Source of the DNA: Elizabethkingia occulta
GTDB taxonomy: Bacteria > Bacteroidota > Bacteroidia > Flavobacteriales > Weeksellaceae
Length of the DNA stretch: 64,000 nt
NCBI RefSeq assembly: GCF_002023715.1
Contig: NZ_MAHX01000016.1
Span: 372,001 to 436,000, forward strand
Direction of reading: 5' to 3'
The notes under the pieces are model-generated. The model saw only the letters and a program-made list of their open reading frames with translations, was not told the origin of the DNA and searched no databases. The stretch's first letter is position 1. The number at the start of each line of letters is the position of its first letter. The position numbers and the translations under genes are program-made. Shown here piece after piece: positions 7,164 through 16,096 of this stretch.

Positions 7164-9773
7164 TTAGAATCTGAAAGTAGCTGCGGCTGACCAGGTTCTT
7201 CCGAAACCTAAGAATCCTGTATTGCCATCTGCAACACCTTGATATACTCTTCCTGCTTCCTGATATGTTTTACCAGCATCCGGACCATTTGCAATTTTAT
7301 CAGTCGTGTAGATGTTAGAGCTTAGCTCAGAGATATAATACTTATTGAATAAGTTGTATACATTAACTCTTAAAGTTAAAGATCTTTTCTGATCGATAGT
7401 AAACTTATAAGCAGCACCTACATCGAATAAATTATAGCTTGGTAATTTTACAACGCCTTTGTCTCTTGCAGCTGCTGTAAGGAAGTTAATCGGATTAAAC
7501 TGTGCATATAATTTGTCATAATATTCCCAGTTTGCATCAATACTAAATGCCTTGGTAATGTTATAATCAGCTCCGATGCTTGCTGTTGTTTGTGCAGCAT
7601 CACCCACTTTTAGGTCTTTGATGTTTATTGTTCCTGTTGCTCCCGGAACTTCCTGGTTGCTTAGGACATCGATGATGTTGAAGTTTGCATTTCCTTTGTA
7701 CTTCCAGTTACCAACAGAAAGCATACCCCTAAGTCTAAGGTTAGAAAATGGTCTTGCTTTAGCCTCTAATTCAACTCCCTGGTGAAGTTGTCCCACGTTC
7801 AAAGCGTTATAGAAATAAGAGTTTCCTAACTGTAACTGAGAGAAGTTTGCAACATCTCCAGCAGTAGCATTGAATGTTCTTGTAATAAATCTGTCATCCC
7901 ACTGTGTTCTGTAAGCATTAATGTTAATATCTACATAACGGGATTTGAATCCGTAACCTAGTTCTATTGAGAAAATTCTTTCGTTTTTTACATCTTTATA
8001 GACATTCTGGTTAGTCGGGAATAAAGCACTAAATAGTGGTTGTTTGGAAATAATACCTGTATTGAAGAATACGTTATGATGCTCATCTATATTATAGTTA
8101 GCTCCACCTTTTACGATATAACCAGTTTTGTTATACCATTTCGTTTCCTGGCTTTCCGGTGTGTACAACATATAATCTCTTCGCTTATAATATTGCTTGG
8201 AAACGGAACCTTGAAGTGATGCACTTAGTTTTTCATCAGAATACTCAACCATTCCATATGCTCCAGCCCATCTTACCAATCCTTCATTGTATATGGATAC
8301 CTTTTGAACATTGTTTAGGTTTGTGATAGCTTCCGGTTTTACTATTTTATTAATATAATAACCATTAGGAGAGTTAACAGTCTTTGGAACAAAGAATGCA
8401 TCAGAACCTAACATGTCTGTAACGATATCATATAGAGCTCCTTTGTAAGTTTTAAGATCTATACCTCCGTTGAATGTCCAGTTGTTTTTCTTATAATTAA
8501 GGTCTGCAATAGCACCATACCAATCGTGTGCATTGATACTTTGTTTTCTTACAATGCCACTTGTACCATTTAATGTTGCTACGTATTTTCCGTTATAATC
8601 AGTTGGTTGTCCTGGTTGTGCAGTGAAGGTTCCCTTTTGGAATGTATTTCCGTTGTAATCAGTTACCATACCTCCTCTGTTGTAACGATAGATCATATCC
8701 CAGTTGATTGTACCATCACCGCCCGGACCATAGTTCATGAAATTCATGGTCTGGTTATTGCCATTCTTAATATTACCGTTCAATCCGGTACCACCACCAC
8801 CGCGGCCCCAAGAAGCATAAACTACTGTTGAAAGTTTTAATGCATCATTAATAGTCCAGTCCCAGTTAATTGAAGCGATTGGTTTGTGGTAGAAATTAGG
8901 TGCTAAATTGAATTGAGATCCATTTAGTATTCCTGTTTGTGGATTGTATCTTCTTCCGTATGTATCTAATTGACGTAATGTCGCTACATTAGCTCCTGTT
9001 GCAGAAGATCTTCTGGTATCGTGTACCTGTGGTGCTCCTGTTGCAATAATATTGAAAGCATGTTTTTCATTTGGCTTGTAACCTACAGAGAAAAACCATG
9101 AATAACCTTCTCCTTTTGTCCCGTTAATATAACCGTCACCTTGCCAACGAGAAAGTAATACAGTCGTTCCCCACTTGTTTTTTAAGCCTGAAGAATACAT
9201 GGCTGATAATCTTGAATAGCTATCATTACCTACTTCTGCTTTTACCATTGCCTTTTGCTCCGAATCTGTAGCTTTAGTTACAATGTTAATGGTTCCTCCT
9301 ACGGATGGAACCACAAATTTAGATGCTCCAAGACCTCTCTGAATCTGAATAGAGCTGGCAATATCTGCTAAACCAGTCCAGTTGGACCAGTATACAGCAC
9401 CACTCTGCATATCATTTACAGGTTGTCCATTGATGATTACCGCAATGTTGGTAGCATCAAAACCTCTCATGTTAATTCTGCTGTCGCCGAATCCACCACC
9501 TACTTTGGTTACATAAACAGATGGCGTTGACTTCATAATTTCAGGAAACTCTCTGTTTCCCAATTTTTCCTGAATTTCCGTTGCCTTAATTGTGGAAACT
9601 GCAACAGGTGTTTTTCTTTCTTTAGCAACCTGTGTAAGGTTTCTTCCTACTAAAACTACCTCGTCAATAGACTTAGATTTTTCTAGAGAATCCTTAGTTT
9701 TTTGTGCGTAATACACACTGGCTGTGGATAATACAAGAGCCGTAATTAATGGCTTTTTGAAATTAATGTTCAT
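7164..9773 (-). CDS. TonB-dependent outer-membrane receptor, paralogue 1
   Basis: 869 residues. A signal peptide ending ASVYYAQ is followed by a TonB-box-like segment (DEVVLVG, near residue 37). A plug domain comes next (PEIMKSTPSVYVTK, INMRGFDATNIAVIINGQPV, IQIQRGLGASKF), then a large beta-barrel ending in phenylalanine (AAATFRF). No carboxypeptidase-like N-terminal domain is present, so it is not SusC-type. It is plainly homologous to the receptor at 19141-21780, with near-identical plug wording such as ERLGN/EKLGN, PVAVST and VYWSNW. Such receptors import iron chelates, vitamins or other large ligands across the outer membrane with TonB energy; the ligand is unknown. CATATTTG (complement at 9801-9808) may be its -7 box. 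The lanthipeptide locus starts divergently 423 bases away. Confidence 0.9.
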   Translation of the reverse strand: MNINFKKPLITALVLSTASVYYAQKTKDSLEKSKSIDEVVLVGRNLTQVAKERKTPVAVSTIKATEIQEKLGNREFPEIMKSTPSVYVTKVGGGFGDSRINMRGFDATNIAVIINGQPVNDMQSGAVYWSNWTGLADIASSIQIQRGLGASKFVVPSVGGTINIVTKATDSEQKAMVKAEVGNDSYSRLSAMYSSGLKNKWGTTVLLSRWQGDGYINGTKGEGYSWFFSVGYKPNEKHAFNIIATGAPQVHDTRRSSATGANVATLRQLDTYGRRYNPQTGILNGSQFNLAPNFYHKPIASINWDWTINDALKLSTVVYASWGRGGGGTGLNGNIKNGNNQTMNFMNYGPGGDGTINWDMIYRYNRGGMVTDYNGNTFQKGTFTAQPGQPTDYNGKYVATLNGTSGIVRKQSINAHDWYGAIADLNYKKNNWTFNGGIDLKTYKGALYDIVTDMLGSDAFFVPKTVNSPNGYYINKIVKPEAITNLNNVQKVSIYNEGLVRWAGAYGMVEYSDEKLSASLQGSVSKQYYKRRDYMLYTPESQETKWYNKTGYIVKGGANYNIDEHHNVFFNTGIISKQPLFSALFPTNQNVYKDVKNERIFSIELGYGFKSRYVDININAYRTQWDDRFITRTFNATAGDVANFSQLQLGNSYFYNALNVGQLHQGVELEAKARPFSNLRLRGMLSVGNWKYKGNANFNIIDVLSNQEVPGATGTINIKDLKVGDAAQTTASIGADYNITKAFSIDANWEYYDKLYAQFNPINFLTAAARDKGVVKLPSYNLFDVGAAYKFTIDQKRSLTLRVNVYNLFNKYYISELSSNIYTTDKIANGPDAGKTYQEAGRVYQGVADGNTGFLGFGRTWSAAATFRF

Positions 9774-10196
9774 AAATAACAGTGTTGATTTTTAACGCTG
9801 CAAATATGAGTATTTATTCTTTAACATTCTTTAACACGATGTTAAAATTTTTGTGAAATTGATTTTAGGTCTTGAACTAAAACATACGATATAGTGAGTA
9901 CATAATAATTAGTTAAATATCATTGTGTTAATTAAAATTAACATGCATTATTTATCTATAAAAAATGTATATTTGAAATGAAAACACCTTAAATCAAAAA
10001 AATAGTGAAAAAATGTAACTCTCAGATTTAGAATTTCTTCTTAATCTATTTCAAAAGAATCATAAAAGTTGTATAGGCAACAGCTTACTATATCAATAGT
10101 AAAACTTTCAGTGCATATAATTTGTTTTAATTTTAATATTGGAATGTTTTGATAAGTAGTTGTTTGAATGCTAATTGAAATCCAAATATTAAAAAT
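9774..10196. other. Divergent intergenic region ahead of the precursor genes
   Basis: 423 AT-rich bases with no gene-like reading frame. It must hold the minus-strand promoter of the TonB receptor (candidate box at 9801-9808) and the plus-strand promoter of the lanthipeptide genes (candidate box at 9968-9975). If the latter is right, the precursor mRNA has a leader of about 215 bases, long enough for regulation. Confidence 0.5.
9968..9975 (+). promoter_or_regulatory. Candidate -7 box of the lanthipeptide operon
   Basis: TATATTTG, an exact TAnnTTTG match on the plus strand. There is no good TTTG at 17-23 bases upstream, so support is partial. It is the only exact match I found between the divergent receptor gene and the first precursor. 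Confidence 0.35.
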
Positions 10197-10493
10197 ATGA
10201 AAAAGAAAAAAATCACCAAATTAGAGATAAGAAAAGAAGATATTCTTAATCTCTCACAAGATGAATCTCAACAAATAATTGGTGGCGGTGGAAGTATTCT
10301 TACTGTAGACTTTAGCCAATGCCCGGGAAATGTATGTGATGAAACAGAACGTTGTAATACAAATGAATGTACAGAGGAAGATTGCACGTATGGTGATTGT
10401 ACAATGAATCCAACAGATGATACAGGTTGTATTACAGATATTACAAGAGACTGCACCAACGGAGATATATGGGCATGTGGTACCAGAACTTAA
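10197..10493 (+). CDS. Lanthipeptide precursor A1 (GG leader, 9-Cys core)
   Basis: 98 residues. The leader starts MKKKKITKLEI and ends in a double glycine at residues 29-30, the cleavage site expected for a C39 peptidase. The core that follows is acidic and has nine cysteines and many threonines, often as Cys-Thr pairs with three residues between (ECTEEDCTYGDCT). It ends ACGTRT. Dehydrated Thr or Ser and Cys would supply the lanthionine rings made by the LanB and LanC enzymes downstream. The first 69 residues match precursor A5 except for one Val/Ala difference. No ring pattern can be predicted safely. It is the first of five tandem precursors, 20 bases before the next. Confidence 0.85.
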   Translation: MKKKKITKLEIRKEDILNLSQDESQQIIGGGGSILTVDFSQCPGNVCDETERCNTNECTEEDCTYGDCTMNPTDDTGCITDITRDCTNGDIWACGTRT

Positions 10494-10513
10494 ATGAACT
10501 AAATAATTAAAAT

Positions 10514-10798
10514 ATGAAAAAGAAAAAGATTACCAAATTAGAGATTAATAAGGAGGATATTCTTAATTTATCTCAAGCTAATGCTTCAGCTATTGTAGGT
10601 GGAGCATGGTCAGAAGAATGCCAATCAGTAAAAGTAGGAGAAATATATGTGTGTGATACTGAAACAGGAAGTGATGGTGGTGGTACAAATTTGCCTTCTG
10701 AAGGTATTTTTTGTGTTGCAAGCCAAACTTGTTGGAATGAGTGCAATGGAGGTGATGATTATCAAACATTAGATGGATGGTTTGCTTGTAGAACTTGA
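10514..10798 (+). CDS. Lanthipeptide precursor A2 (most divergent core)
   Basis: 94 residues. The leader (MKKKKITKLEI...LSQ) is shared with the other four, but the end of the leader differs (ANASAIVGG instead of DESQ.IIGG). The core has only six cysteines, is glycine-rich in the middle (GSDGGG), more aromatic (WSEEC, CWNEC, GWFAC), and lacks the T(V/I)D(F/Y) motif seen after GG in the other four. It keeps the C-terminal Cys-Arg-Thr tail. The precursor is probably processed by the same enzymes but gives a chemically different product. Alternative: a partner peptide of a two-component system. Confidence 0.83.
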   Translation: MKKKKITKLEINKEDILNLSQANASAIVGGAWSEECQSVKVGEIYVCDTETGSDGGGTNLPSEGIFCVASQTCWNECNGGDDYQTLDGWFACRT

Positions 10799-10820
10799 TT
10801 AAAAGCTAAATAATTAAAAT

Positions 10821-11078
10821 ATGAAAAAGAAAAAGATTACCAAATTAGAGATTAATAAGGAAGATATTCTAGATTTATCACAAGATGAATCTCAAAAAAT
10901 TATAGGAGGGGCTGCTGTTCAGACTATAGATTTTGGAGATACATGCCCAGAAACATTTCCAGCAAACTGCCCGGATAGATCAGAAGATTGTACAGGAATG
11001 TGTACCGCATTTGAAGGTTGTCAAACGGATGATTGTATGCCAGGCTATACAGAGGGATGGGAATGTGAAAGAACTTAA
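10821..11078 (+). CDS. Lanthipeptide precursor A3 (7-Cys core)
   Basis: 85 residues, the shortest of the set. It has the common leader with GG at 29-30. The core opens with TIDFGDTCP, includes PANC and DCTGMC, has seven cysteines and ends ECERT. It is most like precursor A4 in the order of its motifs (T-V/I-D-F/Y-G, CP, PANC, DC, GCQ). The upstream spacer repeats the wording ctaaataattaaaat found before A2, so these units look duplicated with their ribosome-binding region. Confidence 0.84.
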   Translation: MKKKKITKLEINKEDILDLSQDESQKIIGGAAVQTIDFGDTCPETFPANCPDRSEDCTGMCTAFEGCQTDDCMPGYTEGWECERT

Positions 11079-11090
11079 ATGAACCAGAAT

Positions 11091-11369
11091 ATGAAAAAGA
11101 AAAAGATTACCAAATTAGAGATTAAGAAAGAAGATATTCTTAATTTAACTCAAAATGATTCTCAGAAAATAATAGGAGGGGGTGACATTTTGTTAACAGT
11201 GGATTACGGAAATGATTGTCCTGCTTCACAGCCTGCAAATTGTGATACGGATTATAGTAAAGATTGCTCGGAACGATTAGGACAAGGGTGTCAAAGTTAT
11301 ACCGATGGTATACCAAGCTGTACACCAGGATGTGGTGTAACGGTCGTGTGGACATGTACTAGAACCTAA
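11091..11369 (+). CDS. Lanthipeptide precursor A4 (7-Cys core)
   Basis: 92 residues from the ATG at 11091. An in-frame ATG at 11079 would add MNQN directly after the A3 stop, but comparison with the other four leaders, all starting MKKKK, favours 11091. The leader ends NDSQKIIGG. The core has seven cysteines, the TVDYGNDCP and PANC motifs and a hydrophobic stretch before the tail (GVTVVWTCTRT). It is only 12 bases from the A3 stop, so the two are probably translated from one message with coupling. Confidence 0.83.
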   Translation: MKKKKITKLEIKKEDILNLTQNDSQKIIGGGDILLTVDYGNDCPASQPANCDTDYSKDCSERLGQGCQSYTDGIPSCTPGCGVTVVWTCTRT

Positions 11370-11391
11370 TTAGGAATCAAATACTAAAAAT

Positions 11392-11667
11392 ATGAAAAAG
11401 AAAAAGATTACCAAATTAGAGATAAGAAAAGAAGATATTCTTAATTTGTCGCAAGATGAATCTCAGCAAATAATAGGGGGAGGAGGAAGTATTCTTACCG
11501 TAGATTTTAGCCAATGCCCAGGAAATGCATGTGATGAAACAGAACGTTGTAATACAAATGAATGTACGGAGGAAGATTGTACGTATGGTGACTGTACCGG
11601 ATCAATGCTTGATTGTCTGCCGGATTTTACATCAGATTGTTTTACACAGGATTGTGATCGTACATAA
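11392..11667 (+). CDS. Lanthipeptide precursor A5 (9-Cys core, near-copy of A1)
   Basis: 91 residues. Residues 1-69 match precursor A1 with a single replacement (A46 for V46), while the DNA differs at 16 further codons, all synonymous. After residue 69 the sequences part, although both keep the pattern C-x-x-D-(I/F)-T-x-D-C and the C-terminal Arg-Thr. Nine cysteines follow the GG. The bases just before the start codon (aaatactaaaaat) also resemble those before A1, so the duplicated unit includes the upstream spacer. A hairpin that could act as a partial terminator follows. Confidence 0.85.
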   Translation: MKKKKITKLEIRKEDILNLSQDESQQIIGGGGSILTVDFSQCPGNACDETERCNTNECTEEDCTYGDCTGSMLDCLPDFTSDCFTQDCDRT

Positions 11668-11691
11668 TATTTCTATTTGTATAACAAAATA

Positions 11692-11727
11692 AAACACGGA
11701 TGACTTTACAAAGAGTTGTCCGTGTTT
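11692..11727 (+). terminator. Likely attenuator between precursor and modification genes
   Basis: Stem AAACACGGA / TCCGTGTTT with an 18-base loop that can form a small inner stem. It is followed by a weak ATATTTAT tract rather than a long T-run. It sits 24 bases after the last precursor and 27 bases before lanC on the same strand, where partial termination would yield more precursor than enzyme mRNA. Confidence 0.6.
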
Positions 11728-11754
11728 ATATTTATATAAAATTCATGTTAATCT

Positions 11755-12960
11755 ATGACAGAGAACCTAATAAAGGAGATAACCGATATAGAAAATAAAT
11801 TAGATCAGTTATATCAGCAGCGCTATACATATGCTCCAGGATTATTAAGTGAATTAGGAGGTATTTGCCTTTTTTATTTTTATTATGGGAGGATTTTTAA
11901 TGATGAAAAAAGTTCAGAAAAAGGGAGTGTACTGGTCGATCACATTTTGGATAGTATAAAAATTAATGTAAAGTATAATAACTATAGATATAGTACAGGC
12001 ATTTCAGGCTTGGCTTGGTTATTAAAATTTCTTAATAAAGAAGAGTTTATCGATTTTGAAGCAGAAGATGCTTTATCAGATTTGGACGAGTATATTTATA
12101 ATTATGCAGTAGAAGAAATAGATAGAGGCAATTATGACTTTTTGCATGGTGCTACCGGAGCTTTGTATTATTTTACTGAGGGAAGAAGTATAACTAATGA
12201 CTATATAGAAAACATTGTTTCAAGATTAATGTCCATTACTGAAAGTACAATGTATAGTAAGCCTTACTGGCATTCTTATAATTTGACAGAACATAAAATG
12301 AATAATGAAATATTGAATTTTGGACTCTCTCATGGACAACCTGCTATTATATCTGTTTTATCTAAAGTTTATGAACTGAATTCTGATGAGAAACTGAAAG
12401 TTTTGCTAAATGATGCGACATATGCAATGTTGGATTTTAAATTTAAAACAAAAAGAAATTCACTTTTTCCTACAATGACTTCTGTAAATGAGGATATCGA
12501 AAAAAATACGAGTAAAGGATCACGTTTGGGGTGGTGCTATGGAGATTTAGGAATGGGAGTTTTTCTATGGAATATTGGAGAAAAGATTCAAAATGAAGAT
12601 TTTAAAAAGGAGGCTTTAAACTGTATTAATTTTTCAGCTTCTAAAAGAAGCCTTAACGATAATTTTATTAGAGATGCTGGAGTTTGTCATGGGGCGGGGG
12701 GAGTAATGTATATTTTTAATAAATTTTCTCATTTAACAAATGAATTTGATTATTCTGAGACAATTGAATACTGGAAGAATATAACTATTGAAATGATTAA
12801 CTCTGAAAAAGGAAAATTTATAACCGGACATTGTGCATGGAATAATGAGAGGGGGTACTACAACGATTTTGGATTTTTACAGGGACTTAGTGGTATCGGA
12901 TTATCTTTCCTTTCTTTGATCGATACGGATATTAAATGGGGAAATGTGTTATTAATGTAG
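11755..12960 (+). CDS. lanC: LanC-type lanthionine cyclase
   Basis: 401 residues, the normal length for LanC. LanC enzymes bind zinc and add cysteine thiols to dehydroalanine or dehydrobutyrine to close (methyl)lanthionine rings. The three zinc ligands are visible: C261 in GWCYGD, and C311 and H312 in VCHGAGG. The repeating alpha-barrel motifs are present (FLHGATGALYYF, GLSHGQPAII, FGFLQGLSGIGLSFL). The start ATG follows the hairpin after the last precursor, and the stop is 21 bases before lanB. There is no fused kinase or lyase domain, so this is a class I (LanB plus LanC) system rather than class II to IV. Assignment is secure; lanC is the generic symbol. Confidence 0.93.
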   Translation: MTENLIKEITDIENKLDQLYQQRYTYAPGLLSELGGICLFYFYYGRIFNDEKSSEKGSVLVDHILDSIKINVKYNNYRYSTGISGLAWLLKFLNKEEFIDFEAEDALSDLDEYIYNYAVEEIDRGNYDFLHGATGALYYFTEGRSITNDYIENIVSRLMSITESTMYSKPYWHSYNLTEHKMNNEILNFGLSHGQPAIISVLSKVYELNSDEKLKVLLNDATYAMLDFKFKTKRNSLFPTMTSVNEDIEKNTSKGSRLGWCYGDLGMGVFLWNIGEKIQNEDFKKEALNCINFSASKRSLNDNFIRDAGVCHGAGGVMYIFNKFSHLTNEFDYSETIEYWKNITIEMINSEKGKFITGHCAWNNERGYYNDFGFLQGLSGIGLSFLSLIDTDIKWGNVLLM

Positions 12961-12981
12961 TGTTATATAATTAAACAGTAT

Positions 12982-15900
12982 ATGTACGAAAGCAATTTTT
13001 ATGCAATACGGAAGCCTCTTCTTTCATTAGGGAAGCTTTTTGAGTTTTATGAATTTACCAAAACAAATGATGATAAAGAGATTCTTAACTATCTTATAAA
13101 ACAGTTTTTAGAAAACTATCAGCTAAAAGAAGCCTTGTACTTGGCTTCCAATATTCTATATAGTGAAACTATAAAATTCTCTGAGACACCAGGTAATTTC
13201 TCAGATAAGGACAGGAAAAAATTATTGCATTCTCTTACTAAATATTATATAAGATCGGCGAGTCGTTGTACCCCTTTTGGCTTGTTTGCTAATTTTGGTC
13301 AGGGCATTTATGAAGAACCAGCTGAAGATAAAGAAACGCCAGGTAGATTACAATATTTTCCGCGTATTGATATGGAAGTACAATATCAGATTGGAGACTA
13401 TATTTCTAAGCTTGAAGGTATTGATAAATTTCTGACCTATCAGATAAACAATAGTTTGTATAAAGCCGGAGGCGCATATAGGTATGTGGAGTACAGATTG
13501 AAAAAAACGATACGAACGCATCATCTGGTATCTTTGGAATATAATGAAGTATTAGCTTTTATTATTAAAGAGTCCCGAACGGCTATTAAATACGATTTAT
13601 TGATTGAAAAATTATTTAATAAATATGAAGCTTCAAAAGAAGACTTAGAGCATTATGTAAATGGGCTGATCCTTAATAAACTTTTGATAAGTAATCTTGA
13701 TATAAATGTTTCAGGTACTGATTATTACGATCTACTTATAAAATTCCTAACAAGTATTTCTAAAGAAGAAATGAGTGATAAGGTAAGTGAGGCTAGAGAT
13801 ATCTTATTGAAAATAAAAGACTTGTTACTTAAAGTAAGTGACCAACAGTCTAATATAGAATTTTATAAAGAAATACATACACATATTACAAGTATATTGC
13901 CTGGAATACCAGAAAAAAATCTAATACAATTAGATGTAATAAATCCAGAGGACGATAATACTATAAGTATTGATAAAAAAAATGAATTGGAGTCTTTGAC
14001 TAATATTGTTTCTAAATTCGCAATATTACCTTCTCAAAACTCACAATTTGAAGTTTTTAAAAGAGCATTCAAAGAACGATATGATAATAAGAAAGTTAAA
14101 TTAGCGGAGGCGCTGGATGGAGAACTAGGATTAGGATATAAAAGTGCTAGGAGTCTTAGAGATTTTTATGATAATGGAAAAAAGAATGATAAAAATAAAT
14201 TAACAACTTTTGTTTTATATAAGTATCATGAATATTTAAAACTAAATAAAGATCAGATTAATATTGATGAAGCTGATGTAAAAAAACATTTTGATAGCAT
14301 AGAATCTGCAAATATTCCTCATATTAATTTTTTTTTGAAAGTATACCCAACTAAAGATGAAGATCTTATTTATATTTCATCACTTTCAAGCTCATTAGGT
14401 AATAATCTTATGGGGCGCTTCTGTTCATCTCATAATGGAGCTTATGATAACTTAAGTAAATTAATATATGAATACGAAGAGCAGAATAAAGATTATATTT
14501 ATGCTGAGATAGTTCATTTACCACAAGCAAGAGCCGGAAATGTTATTGCAAGACCTCATTTTGGGCAATATGAGATTCCATATCTATCTAATTCATTACT
14601 TTCAGAGAAACAAAAAATCTATATTGACGATCTTTATATTCAGATCATAAATAATGAATTATTCTTATTTTCTTCTAAACTGAAAAAACCGATAAAGCCA
14701 CGTTTGTCCAACGCTCACAACTTTAGTGGGAATAGTTTACCTATATATAATTTCTTATGTGATGTGCAGTTTCAGAATTCTCATTTTATAAGAATGTGGG
14801 ATTGGGGAATTATTGAGGAGGTTGAAGAGTTTTTTCCCAGGGTGGTTTTCAAAAATTATGTTTTAGAGCCGGCAAAGTGGATCATTAAAAATGAAAAATT
14901 TGCTGAGCTAAAAAAATGTAAAAAAGATTATGAATTCAAACAGAAATTACAAACTATAAAGAATGATCTTGGTATTTCGGACTTAGTTATTCAAAAAGAA
15001 GGTGATAATACTATTTGTTTGGATATATCAACATCTTTGGGAGTTGATATGCTGTGGAATCTTATTGATAAAAGAGATAGTTATATTGTTTTGTATGAAA
15101 GTTTATTCGAGAATATAGATTCTTTGGGGAGTACATTACATCATAAAGAAATTATATTACCTTTTATCAGAAAAAATAAAAAGGATATAAGCTCAAAAAT
15201 TATTTCAAAAAATATTTTAAACACAAAAAGAGATTACAATAAAAGAATTTTTACTCCTGGTTCTAATTGGATTTACTTTAAAGTTTATACTGATTTTAAG
15301 TTTGTTAATAAAGTTCTTCTTAAATTAGGGAATTGTATTGAGCATAAATTTATAAAAAATGGAATTGTTGAGAAATGGTTCTTTATCAGATATTCGGATC
15401 CTAAACAACATTTAAGGTTCCGTATTTATATAAATGATATAAAATCTCTTTCATTGATTATGGAAGAATGTAATAGGGCATTGGAGCCCTTTATTAAAAG
15501 TGGTGGTGTTTCCAATATTATTCAGGATACATATGTTAGAGAATTAGAAAGATATGGTGATAAAAATATTATATCTTCTGAGACTTTATTTTATTATGAT
15601 TCTGCATTAATTTATAGAATATATAAATATGGTAAAAATCTAGGGACTTCAGATTTGTTTTTTATTGGCTACTATCTCACAGAAAATTATCTTCATCTTT
15701 CAGAACTTAATGAGGAGGTCCTGCTGAGCTTTCTTGAAAAGCAATTTAACTATTATGCTAAAGAATTTGATTATCTTAAAGATAAGGCTTTAAGAAATGC
15801 ATTGCATGATGAGCAACGGCGAATTAAAGACATCATTATTGAAGAAAAAATTAATGAAAATATTCTGAAACTGATTAAAAATTCTAATATGAAAGAAGTT

Positions 15901-16077
15901 ATTGATCAGGTGCAAGGCAATGGTCAATATAATTATCTTAGTCTTCTGTCAAGTTATATTCATATGACCGTGAACCGGTTTTTTATAGAAAATCAACGAT
16001 TTAATGAGTTTAAGATTTACTTTTTTTTATTAAAAAAATACCAGTCTGTTAAAGCAAGGAAATTGGCTAAAGTTTAA
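12982..16077 (+). CDS. lanB: LanB-type lantibiotic dehydratase (full length)
   Basis: 1031 residues, the size of complete LanB proteins such as NisB. The N-terminal glutamylation domain carries the hallmark RCTPFGLFANFG near residue 95. The C-terminal elimination domain (Lant_dehydr_C / thiopeptide-type) starts near residue 755 and shows WIYFKVYTD and FIRYSDPKQHLRFRI. LanB enzymes use glutamyl-tRNA to glutamylate Ser or Thr of the precursor, then eliminate glutamate to leave dehydro-residues. Both domains are in one chain, unlike split-LanB systems. The gene looks AT-richer than the housekeeping genes nearby, with many AAT, ATA and AAA codons, consistent with acquisition. It lies 21 bases after lanC and 19 before the exporter. 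Confidence 0.93.
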   Translation: MYESNFYAIRKPLLSLGKLFEFYEFTKTNDDKEILNYLIKQFLENYQLKEALYLASNILYSETIKFSETPGNFSDKDRKKLLHSLTKYYIRSASRCTPFGLFANFGQGIYEEPAEDKETPGRLQYFPRIDMEVQYQIGDYISKLEGIDKFLTYQINNSLYKAGGAYRYVEYRLKKTIRTHHLVSLEYNEVLAFIIKESRTAIKYDLLIEKLFNKYEASKEDLEHYVNGLILNKLLISNLDINVSGTDYYDLLIKFLTSISKEEMSDKVSEARDILLKIKDLLLKVSDQQSNIEFYKEIHTHITSILPGIPEKNLIQLDVINPEDDNTISIDKKNELESLTNIVSKFAILPSQNSQFEVFKRAFKERYDNKKVKLAEALDGELGLGYKSARSLRDFYDNGKKNDKNKLTTFVLYKYHEYLKLNKDQINIDEADVKKHFDSIESANIPHINFFLKVYPTKDEDLIYISSLSSSLGNNLMGRFCSSHNGAYDNLSKLIYEYEEQNKDYIYAEIVHLPQARAGNVIARPHFGQYEIPYLSNSLLSEKQKIYIDDLYIQIINNELFLFSSKLKKPIKPRLSNAHNFSGNSLPIYNFLCDVQFQNSHFIRMWDWGIIEEVEEFFPRVVFKNYVLEPAKWIIKNEKFAELKKCKKDYEFKQKLQTIKNDLGISDLVIQKEGDNTICLDISTSLGVDMLWNLIDKRDSYIVLYESLFENIDSLGSTLHHKEIILPFIRKNKKDISSKIISKNILNTKRDYNKRIFTPGSNWIYFKVYTDFKFVNKVLLKLGNCIEHKFIKNGIVEKWFFIRYSDPKQHLRFRIYINDIKSLSLIMEECNRALEPFIKSGGVSNIIQDTYVRELERYGDKNIISSETLFYYDSALIYRIYKYGKNLGTSDLFFIGYYLTENYLHLSELNEEVLLSFLEKQFNYYAKEFDYLKDKALRNALHDEQRRIKDIIIEEKINENILKLIKNSNMKEVIDQVQGNGQYNYLSLLSSYIHMTVNRFFIENQRFNEFKIYFFLLKKYQSVKARKLAKV

Positions 16078-16096
16078 GTTTGTTATTTAAGTAATT

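Noticed and set aside
9774-10196. Cobalamin or other riboswitch ahead of the TonB receptor
   Set aside because: I found none of the conserved B12-box-like bases or a suitable folded leader between the receptor and its likely promoter.
10268-10459. Minus-strand frame of 63 residues opposite precursor A1
   Set aside because: Antisense shadow of a cysteine-rich coding sequence; no start context and no conservation with frames opposite the other precursors.
10197-11667. The precursor array as radical-SAM sactipeptide or ranthipeptide precursors
   Set aside because: The GG leader and Cys-rich cores would fit, but there is no radical SAM gene; LanB and LanC are adjacent instead.
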